From: Chrysaora quinquecirrha
Taxonomy: Eukaryota; Cnidaria; Scyphozoa; Semaeostomeae; Pelagiidae
Direction: 5' to 3'
DNA length: 64,000 bases
Assembly (NCBI GenBank): GCA_014526335.1
Contig: JACTAT010000009.1
Location: 1,307,961 to 1,371,960 of the forward strand
Shown: positions 45,601 through 57,600 of the stretch, piece after piece
Layout of the letters: every line of letters starts with the position of its first letter
Position numbering within the stretch: the first letter of the stretch is position 1
Notes under the pieces: generated by a model
What the model was told of the DNA's origin: nothing
What the model saw: the letters and a program-made list of their open reading frames with translations, nothing else
Database searches by the model: none
Program-made: the position numbers and the translations under genes

Positions 45601-48600
45601 TGTATAAATTTGGATAATACAGTACTTATACTTTCTGTAATAATGCACTTTTGAAAACGAGCGTAACAATCGATGCCTGGGCTGTCGAGCTCGAGAGACA
45701 GTACGGGGACCGGGGGGTGGGGTAATGTAACGACAAAAAGATCCGTTTCACTAACGGTTGACTATAACTTACTTAAATAATATATCCAGTACTTTTTGTT
45801 ACTATGTAAAATATTTCACTGAAAGAATTGTGGAGCTCTATGAAAAAGTTATTGAAAGCTAATGCCCGATAAAGGGAAAGCAATTACATCTACTTGCAAT
45901 TTATTGACACCTTTTCTTGAAATCTTGCAAAACCATATAAAACCTGAAATAGTAGAAGCATAACCCAAAAGCTCCCACGCGTAAACATTCCTGTCTTGAA
46001 ACATTGCATTAGTACGTTGAAAACACCTATTGTTATTAATTTTAGCCTGTGGATTGCGATTCAGCTGTAGAGATCTGGCTCAACTCGGTTCTCACTGCAA
46101 TAAAATCGACCCTGCAAGTTGGTTTAGCATCTGCACTTGGAATGCCATTACCAGAAAACTTAAAATTGCAGCAAAAGCATCCAGTGAAACAACAATACCT
46201 GTCAAATCGGAATCGAAAACCAAGAAAACGGAATCTACGCAAAGGAAAGTATTGTTTGCGCCTGAAACCGAAGTTGTGAAGGAGCTTGATGACACTGCGC
46301 ACGTGGAAATCAACCTGCCGTCGTCATGGTCACTGAGAAACGTAAACGAGGTTGTTATCCTTGCCCTGCAGATTGAGTTGACAAAGAAATTTGAAAAGAG
46401 TTTTGAAGAATTACATTCAGGGAACCGAAATGCACTTGATGACCTGCGCGAGCATCTGTCAACAATTGTCCAATCAGCAGCCAAAGTCTTGCAAGGCTCT
46501 GAATCCAGTGATCCTTTACATGAAGTAATTGATGATTCTGATGATCAGAAAAAGATATTGACACAGGCAGTAATGAAAACAGGAGAAACAGCAAAAGGCT
46601 CCTACAGATCGTAGGTACTCTGAAGCTCCCTCAGTCCCCACAATGGTGTTGCTACCTAGTCAAATACAAAAACTAACAAACCTCGTATTCATACTGTCAT
46701 CAAAGCGTGACTTGGCAGAGAGGCTGTCACGGCTTGTGAAATCAATTGACGAGAACGAAAACGAGGACAAGAAGCTGCTACAAGAGACATTTGAATGGCG
46801 TTCACAGATTAAATATTACTGGACTCAATCGAATGCAAGTTGTCAAGTCTCGATTATGGATTATGAATCCGATTATGGATTTGAGTATCAAGGCACTGCA
46901 CCTCGGATGATCACGACTCCTGAAACAGACAGAGCTTTCTTTTGGTTATGTCAAGGTTTTGCTTCTAACATGTCTGGTCTTATCACTGGCCCTTCGGTAA
47001 GCTCAATTTTTTTGAATTAAACTCTTTAGATTCCTATCGTGCTTTTGCTGTTATCTTACAGAGAATAAAACCCGCGATGCCTTATCAAGCTCTTTCTCAC
47101 TTAAGCCCCCTCAAGCCGCACTTTTTTGAGAACATTGTCATTTTCAGTATATTTACCTCCATATTTATCGCTTCTTTCAAAGCTTTTAGACCCTGTGTGA
47201 TACGCCTCAATGGTGAACGAAATAGAATGAAGCTAAGCTGTACCCTGTTATGTCTTTTTTCTTTTTTAGCTTGTTGGAAAGAAAGAAACCGTGCTGGAGC
47301 TATCAAATGTGTTTGGCTGCCCTCTTTTTTCATTCTTGTGTTCGGAGAAGCTTGGCACTCGAAGAATTGGGGAAATATTCAAAGGAATTGCAGCAACAGG
47401 TTTGCTTAATAACTTATTTAGTTGAATCATCAATAATTTCACCCCTGGTGGTTTAATATTTTCTATAGACTTTAATTATCAGGATCAAGTTTTCAAGTGG
47501 TACTAAAGAAGGCTCAACATAGCCGAAACACAAAGAAAGTCAATCGGGAGGAGAGCCTTGGTTTGTATGACTTGGACCGACTTGGACAGTTACTAGACGA
47601 TTTCATTGAGCTCTTTAGCTCAGTGGAAACGTCGTTGGCTCCCTGACCATGCTGCCCAGGTTCGAATCCAATCTATTGTTGTGTGCCACTTTTGTAAAGA
47701 CTATCATAGTGCTAGCCATTTGTGACAAATATGTATTCTTTCTGATGTACGCGTCTTCACGCACCAAAGAAATAACATTTCCTAATTTTTGACTTACAGG
47801 ATCTTGGGCTTTGTTTCAGAATATTGACAAGCTCACAGGCTCTGCAATTTCTGTAATCGGGCAACTGATGTCAGCTGTTTCAGAAAGTCTACAAGCGAAA
47901 AAATCGACAGTTTTCATACAAGATGAAGAGCAACCCTTATCAGTAAACGCAAAGATATTTTCTACAGTTCATTTGAACACTAACATCGATAACAACTCAA
48001 CTCAGAAAGCATTCCCTCGCATTAGCTCGTCACTGTTCTCTCTACCTGGAGTACTGCTAGAGAAATTCAGGACTGTCTGTATATCAAAGCCGGATGTATC
48101 AACAATACTAAACTTGCATCTCATTATACACGGATTCAAGTACTCACAAGAACTTGCTGGAAAATTAGCCAGTATTCATTCATTGTGGTCCACGCTATCA
48201 ACTCATAGCCATCCTGCTTCTATCAAGACAATGTGTAACGTCATTGCGGATGCTGGAGATTACAGAGACAAACTAAAGGTAACAGAGGGAAATGTTGACG
48301 TAACAGTTATTTATGAAAAGGAGGCTGAGGAAGAATCAGAGCGAGGCTCGCTATCTCCTGTTGCTTCACTAGCGGATTCTGAAGAACAGAAAGAAGAAAA
48401 TGTAAATAAAGGTAAGAAAAAAGAACATCCCTTTTCTAAATGCCCCCGCCTCCCTGAATACAGGCCCCTCTAAACGTTTAAAGATTAAATATAAACCTTA
48501 ACGGCATTTCTTATTTGTTATATTCCCTGATCGTTGATTACTTCTCCATAGCGATTAAACGAGAATAGAAAACATCCACATGGTGCCTTGCGACCTTTAA

Positions 48601-51600
48601 TTTTCCAAACACTAGGCTCAAGATTCCTCTTCAATTCTTATACTTACAGTTAGAAAATTAGAGGATCTATTTGGTAGCGGACCTGAAAACTCTTAAAGGA
48701 AAAAAGAGGTCACCTTACAAGAAGAAAAAGCTCCTTTCTAACTAATTCAACCTTCCTTCACTTTAATTTGTTTGCCAAATCGTTGGAGACTTGACAATCG
48801 ATAGTTACCAATGCAGAATGAGTGTAGATTCTATGGGGTACAGGTTTCATTTCTGGAGTTTCCCTTCGCCAGCAATAAGCAACCATAACACTAGTGTGCT
48901 TTCTGTAGATAGAAAACGCATGTTTGGTAAGCATCATATTCAGGATTCCTACTTATTTCATTGGTACTTTATTAGGAGTGAGAAGAAGAAAGTATGATGT
49001 TATCTATCGACTTCTATCTGCGGGATCTGCGGAATAGAAATCTCGCACGCGGGTTGTTTGAAATGGATTATAGGCTCAAGATAAGGAACTTCCATGTTAT
49101 TGTTTTAACTGTTTATTAAATTTCTAGAACCGAGTACAGAAAAGCGAGAAACCATAACTAAAGATGAAAATTCTTTCATGGAATACGAGAACCAACAGAT
49201 GAAATACATCGAAGAGAAAAGCATTTTATTAGCCGTGCGGGGCAGCGTATCACCTTCCCTCTGCGGTGCAGATGCCATCATGTTTGCAACAATGCTTTCG
49301 GATTATTTTCCTTCGATTGATATCCCTTTGTATTTGACAATATCACAGAGCAAGAGAATAATCTAAGCATTGGTGAAGATACGATTGGATTGAGCCTACA
49401 ACAAGAAGAAGGTGCGCCATTACGATCATTGCCAAGTTCGCCTCAGCCAAAAGAACAAGGTAGGTGAATGATTTTGACTAGTGCACATGAAGTGTGCGTG
49501 TGTCTTGGTACTAACTGTCACGTTGCCACACATGAAGTCCATTTACATGAGCAAACAGAACTTTCAAGGGAAATTTCAGAGAACAATTGCTCTTGGTCGT
49601 GTAACATTGGGTCAATATCGTTGCACAAACTTGTTTTTATTTGAAACCTTTCTTTAAAATTGCGAGAAACAGCGGAAATATGCCGGGTATACTTAAAAGA
49701 TTTTTAGATCTGACACTCCTCAGAGTATAAACGTCAAAAGCAGACAGAAACGAGAAACTGGATCGGCTCTGGTCCGATCAAGAACCAGTTTATTATTCAC
49801 TATGTTTTCTTATTTTAGCTGTCAGTGATTTGGAGTCAGCCGTCCGCATCGCTGTTGACCGATTGAATCTGCAACCTGGATCTTCATTTGTCGGACGGGT
49901 GGTGCAACTCGCCCAGCTAACGGCCACTCAAAAAACGGTACTGAAGTCATAAATCTCTTGAATTTTGTTGTTTTTTATGTTGAATTTTAAGCCATAAAGT
50001 ATTATTGAACTTCTCTTCCTTTTTCAGGTTCTTGTCGTCGGTCCATCCGGATCAGGAAAGACTGAATGCATCCGGACTCTTATCGCTGCCCAAAGAGAAA
50101 TGGGCCGAAATGTCATCTACGATTCAATATACTTAGGAATGGCTGATTCAGAGAAGCTGTTTGGCTATACTGATGCTAGATCAGGGTATGTATATGAAAT
50201 TTTTCAAAAATCCTATTCTATACAGTATTAAGCTATTACCTCACCACCAAGAAACTGACTTTGATGAAGATCATGGATCGAAAAGTTTACAAAAGTTGTC
50301 TATATCTTTTAATTTCCCATTTGGTATATATAATTTATATATATATATATATATATGAGAAGCCAAGCAGCCTGGTTTTGCAATAATTAGTTTCTTAGTG
50401 GCTGGGTGATGCTGAATTCTATGCTATGGAAACAAAGCAAAAAAGTAATTTTGCTTTGACACTTTCCAAATTATAAAACATCAGAAACAGACCTGCATAA
50501 TTTTGTTCACCAATATTCAACTTCTAGACTGTTCAAGGATGGTCTTCTGCCTTCAGTGCTTCGCCGAAAGCTTCATGACTTGTGTAAAAGCGAATTTAGT
50601 ATGGCGTCAAATGACAGCAAAGATATGAGATGGATTCATCTTGATGGAGTGGTAAGAACACATTTCTACCAATTCTAATAATCTTTTTTTTATGATTTTA
50701 TAAAGCAGAAATGCCTGGTTAGTATGCTAATTACTAAGCGAGCAAGCAGTCTTTATTTGCATATTTTGGAAGGGTAAACAGCTAGGCTGATGTTGACCCC
50801 TCCTTCTTATGGTCCCGAGCTCATATTCTAGAACGAATTACCCCGATAAGGATGAATAATCGACTGGAATGAAGACTTGTTGTGGTAATCCCGACGAGAT
50901 TCCAACCTGCAACTTTTGACCGTGAGTCGAATGCTTCGCTACTGTTGTGCACCAGAAGATCTTGAAGTCTAATGGAATGAATAATATAATGAAAACTTTT
51001 CGAAACCACAGAGTATTAAAGAGTCTATGATGTGGATATAATAATATTCAACTATAATAGGGTCAAGCAGGCGGACAAGTGCTGGAACACGCTGAATAGA
51101 TGAGACCTTTAATCCTGATTTTTGTAGGTCACGAAGCGTCGACTATGGTCATCGACGTGTGCTTTACAACGGAGTAATATTTTGTTTTCTATTATTCATC
51201 GGGATCCATCACAAGAAACAAATTTTTGGGACTTTGTGCTTCTTGCGATAATTCCCGATGTACATTCGAGCAAAGGATCATTCATTCTGCGATGGTGACC
51301 ATTGCCATCTGCATGTTGCAAAGACAGCGAAAGTTCTCGCTGTTCCGACTCTATCACTCAATCATACGGCTGACCTATAAATTTATCAGTCTTCAGTTTC
51401 AGAAAATCTTATCTCCCCGGATTCAAGTTATCATTCTTTTAAATTCTAGGTAGACTCAGCTCAGATGGATCTTCTGTCTTCAGTTTTGTCTGGAAATGGT
51501 TAGTATTTGTAGCCTTAGCTTTTTCGTTCTCTATAAAAATAATTTTTCAAAGAATGAAAGCTGAAAAAACAGCATAGGTTCACTACGTTTTAGGAAAAAA

Positions 51601-54600
51601 AATACTAAGAAACTTAAACTCGTTATGAGGTCACCTCTTATTACGATAGAAAGATCCATGGACTACACAAACACCTTTTCTCCAATTTCGTAAACCCCTG
51701 ACCCCCTCATGATTACGATGTCTTTCAGTGAGTCTGATTGCTTGAGAGAACCTCTTCTAAGACTTGAAAACATGATCAAATCTTGCTTCGTTTTACAAAA
51801 GTATTAGCTACTGGTCTGCTTCATCTTATTCTCTGGTTTTTCTGCGATCTGATGCCGTGTGATTGTATCTTCCTGTAGTTTATGCTGGTGTTATCAATAG
51901 CCCTTTCTATATCCTTCTTGCTTTCCACTTCATAAATGAATATTGTATTTGTAGTTCTATGTATTTTTTTACTTCACGTTACAGATACAGTGATCCTGCC
52001 AAATTCCGAGAGACTTCATTTGCCGACAGCAGTTCGATTCATCTGGGAAGTATGTACTGCCATTAAGCATATTTCTTACTTCTGTTTTATTGTATTTTTT
52101 ATAATCTTGCGTTTTCTTTGTTTTTTAGAAATACAACTGGGACTATTTAATAGGGTGTAGGAAAGATGCTACAGGCCGAGTAAAAGTGAATAATTAAAAA
52201 CAACTGATTATATACACTGTCTAAACTAACGAAAAGCCTCAAGAAAACATCCTTCTAAGCTTCCCTCTTTTGAAGCAAGGACTAGAAATGAGCCAGTCTC
52301 CTTTCTATTGATCCCCCTCTTTTTAGCCACGGACATTGATTGCTTACAAACTGAATTGCGAAGCAATGTTTTTAAACAGCTCAAAAACTCACGTTCTGCT
52401 AAGAATCTTTGACAAGCAATGATTTTGCCACATGGCAAAATAAACAAACATTTCGCTTGACAGCAAATTTCTGGCAAATTTTTGGCAAGGGCCTAACATC
52501 AAGCTGGCCAAAATCAGAATTTATTTTTATTTATTAATAAGGTTTTCCTTCTAATAGGCCTCCCTCTCTAATAAGCGCCTTCAAAATTGTTCTCCAAAGC
52601 TAAAAAGCCCTGTCAGCCTTATAGAGCTTTCTTGGTATTTGTTATCTTCGGTATCAAAACATACAGTCACTGATTGTTTCTTGTATTTATTCTTCAGATC
52701 GACTCACTAGAGAACATCAGTCCATCTATAATACGAAACTCTGGAGTGTTGCACCTGAATCCAAATGACGTTGGATGGGAGCTTGTTATACAGAACTGGC
52801 TTTCAAAACAACAAGAAAATCGCAGAGAAACTCTCTCACGTTTGTGCCTTCGATACATCCAACCCACGCTTGACTTTCTTCTCAATGAAAAGATTCATAA
52901 TGAAACAGAAAACAAGAAATCTGTTGTTGGGTACAATCATCCTCGTGGACAACTTCAGCATGTTATTAGTTTATCGAATTTGGTCTTAGTCAAGAATTTG
53001 TTCTCCATCTTTGAGGTAAGTTTGAATTAAGGAATTTTCTGGTTGCATCATACAGTGAACAAACCTTCGTACAGCGGACACCTCTATAAAACGGACAGCT
53101 GTAGGACCGATGTTGCTGTCTGTTGCAGAGAGGTTTCCGGCTTTTTAACAAAGAAATAGCCTGTTGGTCAAAATTGTTGTCCGGTGTTTGGTTCTGTCCG
53201 TTGTAAAATAGAGGTGTACGTTAAACTGTTGTTTCTGGTAATGTAATTTTAGCGAATACTTATGAACTATTTTGGGTAATTAGAATGAGCGTCAAATAAC
53301 AATCAAAGTTAGTAGAGAAGTGCGAAATTTGAACTTATAATAACCCTCTTTTTAACAAGCTTTAATTGGAGTAGCTTGGGGGGTCTTTTTGAAAGGGGAC
53401 CCTAAATATTGTATCTATGTACAGGTGAACAGAAATTCAAAATCAAGTTTGAAGAGCATCAACATTAAAAATATGCGTCTTTATACTTTTATGTGCATTT
53501 TAGAAATGTACCAATAGACCAAATCGGCTACCCATTTGAGATCACATGGCCATACTCTTGAGGAGCTTTTCCTTTAATTGAATTCTAAATTTTGGGCCAT
53601 GAAAAGCATGGTTCGAGCTCTGAATTTGACAACAAAGCAATGGTTCCTCAAGGGAATGACCATGTGACCTGAAATGAGTGTAAACAACGTTAGCCGATTT
53701 GGTCTCATTTTGTGACAGTGTTATGTTTCGAATGGCGTGTTAGTTAATTGTGCCATCCCGCCTATTTGCTATCTAAAACAAATTTGCATTCCCTTTGAAA
53801 GTTCAATTTTCTTTCTGCTTTTTGCTGTATTTCAGCCTAACCAAATAAATATTTTTTTTATTTAGGCTTTGATATCCAATGCTCAAGATCCGACAACTGA
53901 AAACTTCGAGAATTACTTCAATTTTTCTTGTTTCTGGGCGTTTGGCGGTAACTTGATCAAGGAGCACAGGGAGTATTTTAGTAATTGGTGGAGAGACAAA
54001 TGGCAAGCTTTCATTATATTTCCAGATAACGTTTCGGTAAGTCATAGATTTTTTACGACGCTAAAGCATTTCACGTATTTATTCCGGGGAGGGTTCTTCC
54101 AGAAACATTGGGTACAGGTGAGGCTCCGTGGCGTCGAAATGTACGCACGAATCGATACATACGGATCATAAGATATCCGAATGGATACCAAATAACACAC
54201 ATTTAAGATAATGTGGCCACGTATAGTGAAGAAAATATGACCTCGAAATCAGCAGACTTTGGCGAAAAAGATATGGTTATACTAAAGAACATCTTGGAAA
54301 ATCTTCAAAAATCGAGGTTTTTCAACATCATTCAGAATTTTCAGCGACGATTTTTATTTCATCTCTTCTCAAACCTCTTCACTGTCTATGTCAGTGCAGA
54401 ACTCCTCGAAACTCAAGGAGATTTTTGTGGAAGAAATAGATTTCTGACGTTATACAAGACCTTTTTGGATGGTAGCTTTATTTATATTCTCCCTTCATTT
54501 CCATATTTTCAAATCACAAACCCGTAATTTCTTTTTTTATTCTAGATTTGGGAATGCCAAGTTCATCCAGAAACCCACGAGTTTGTTCATGTATCCGAGA

Positions 54601-57600
54601 TACTTCCATCCTACTCCGGGAAGCCGAATGCTGCTTTTCCAGCGGATGCACATGTGGTTACTGTGCAGAACATGGTATTATTTTTATGCTTATTTATTTC
54701 AGTAAGGATTTCCAAAACTTTGGCATTGTCGACTAAATAAGTTATTCAAGCTTCTGGAAAGGAGTAGAAGATTTTTTGTAAAATTTACGTTGAGAACAAG
54801 AGAAACAACTGTGTATCATTTGACGATAGTGGCGACTAGTATTACATAAACATAGTTACTAAAAGCATATATGTATCATTAATGACGAGCACTAGGATAG
54901 ATTTTCCACACGTGGCATACCACAATAGACTGGGTCGAATTTGGACTGCATGACCATAGAGCAAACGACAGTTCAACTGAGCTTGAATATATGTCATGAA
55001 TGGCGAACATTAGGATAGATTTTTCACAAGTGGCATACTACAATGGTTTGGGTTCGAACCGTTCAAAAAAGTCAAACAGGGGGCGAGCCTTTGGCTGTAT
55101 GACTTGGAGAGTTTCTAAAAGCATACATGTCGTATTCAATATTTCTAAAATCAAGATCTTGTTGTCATTTTAGGTACTATCACACTTAGTAGGAGCTCTA
55201 GCAGAATCAGGAAAACCAACACTTCTTATTGGTACTGCTGGCTGCGGAAAATCTCATATCATCAAAGAGCGTTTGTTACATAATTCTTCAGAAATGGCAG
55301 AAGTTCAATCATTGTTCATTAATTCAAATAAGTTCATTACTTCGACAACATTATGGCAAAGAATGGATGATTTCCTTGAGTGGAAACATACGAGAACCTA
55401 TGTGCCAAAAGGAAATAAAAAATTGATATGTCTTATTGATGATCTGAATCATAGCAATGTGAGTTATTGTTTATGTTTGTTAGATATTAGACATGCTACA
55501 CTGTGATAACATTTATGTAAGAAGTAAGAGACACTCTTTATAAGAACCTTGACCTGGAAACCTCTCGTTCAATGTAAACCTTAATGTAAACCTTCATGTA
55601 ATACCTGGAAAAAATTACAAAGAAGAGCAAATATGCACACCTTGATTTGTTGACAAAAGTCAAAGATGTTTGTTTGCCAATAATCTTTCTGGAGCATTGA
55701 TATATTTGTGCCAAAAAACAGGTTCTTAAGTATTTTGGGGTTGAACAGCATCCCTCTTTAATGATAATAATCACGTTGAGCATGATGATTTTGATAATCT
55801 TGATGGTCTTGATCATGATGATGATCAGCATGATGTTGTTGTTGTTGATGATGATGGTGACGTTAATGAACATAAAGATAAGGATTATGAAGACGACGAC
55901 GACGATGATGATGATGATTGTGATGATGATTGTGATGATGATGATGATGATTATGATGATGATCATCATCATGATCATCATCATGAAATTACTGACTTCT
56001 TTTCTACTGTACTTAATCATTAATTACCATACCATCATTTTTACAGACAAACACCTCAGGTAGCCAATCAGCGTGCGAGATGATGCGTCAGATTCTGGAT
56101 CACAGGGGATCATTCTATTACGACAATTGGAAATGGCGGGAAATTCATGACGTCACATATCTTGCAACGTATAATCCTTGGACAACAGTATCAACACCTA
56201 CACTTAGCAATCGATTGCTGAGTAAATGGGTTGTTCTCTACCAACCTTTTCCAAGGTAAGTTGTATTCAGATATATAAGGGATCTTTCAAGCTACGTTAA
56301 TACGATCCGCGATTCGATAGGACTTTGTACCGTATTGTTGTCCGTTTCTATGAAGATGATGATGATTATGACAAAACGGTGCGAAATGAATATGGTTTTC
56401 TGTAACACCTCAGTCAGATATGACTTTGTTATGTAGCTACGAAGCTTTATTGACTGTCAGCCCTTTATCGTAATTTTGTGCAATATATACCGGGCACGGT
56501 TTTCATTTCAAACCGTATTCATTATCATTATCTTCTTCATGTTAATGAAGAGACCAATTCAGTACGAGTTCTTATTTTCTTATTTGAATACGATTTCCTA
56601 AACGTAGCCCCAATTTTTCAGTTTATTGCCTGCAATAATAATTTTAGTTATTGTAGCCTATAAATGTCTTGGCTACATAGATAACAGTAACTACAAACCT
56701 CATAAAACTTTAAAGAATATCAAGGAATATGTTACAACTTATTCATTCATTCATTCATTCATTCATTCATTCATTCAATTATTTTTTTTATTTGTAGAAT
56801 AACAATTTATAGCAATGACATGTATTTTGAACGATCCAGGAAAAGCTATACTTATCTTGCTTAGGTTTCTCCAAAAAACTAACAAACTATCAACAAAAAA
56901 TTACGTGACGAAATATTAATAATTTTAAAGATAAAAAGGAGGTTAAAAATAATATTAATTGACTTAATAGTTGACATACTGACATCAAGTAAAGCAGAAT
57001 AACGTCACGATCAAAGCCGATAAAGGGAATTTTTTCTAACATTATCAAAAATTGAAATTAAGCTTTTATCTGATGTATGTTTTCTTGGATTGTAAAGCTC
57101 TAATGTCGTTGGCTGTTTGCTTTAGTGATTCTGCAAGGTTATTTTCATAGTCAAGCACCCAAAGCTCTTCTCATTTCATGCCCCCATATTTTGTTCGGTG
57201 AACTTCATGCATATAGCAGTGCTCATTTATGATAAAGTTACCATGCTCTTTTCAATTACGTTTCAGCGATCATGAGCAGCAAAGCGTCTATGGAACATTG
57301 CTCAGAACGCATTTCATCCTGCCGTATACTCAGTCAAGCCAAGAAAACACTGAAGAAATTGTTTCCAGTGAAACGTTACGTAAGCAGAAAGCAGAAAAAG
57401 ACATGAAACAGCTTTTAGAGTCAATTGTCAGTGTGACAGTCGAAGTTCAAGAAAATCTTCGTGGGATGTTTCTGCCGACTCCAGATAGATGCCATTATAT
57501 GTTTACTCTTAACAACCTGAATATGATTTTTAGGTGAGTGGTTCTTGTCATTTTTACTTACTAGAGTACCCTATGCTAAACCCCCTGTTTTATACTAATG

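Noticed and set aside
46030..46614. A separate 194-codon gene overlapping dynein exon 37
   Set aside because: Its C-terminal two thirds is the dynein linker in a shifted frame; the first third is out-of-frame reading of exon 37.
47600..47675. Possible tRNA gene with GGTTCGAATCC B box
   Set aside because: Acceptor and D arms do not pair; flanking words recur near 55080, so it is a SINE-like repeat.
55538..56063. Open frames rich in Ile, Met and Asp
   Set aside because: GAT/ATG microsatellite in a dynein intron.
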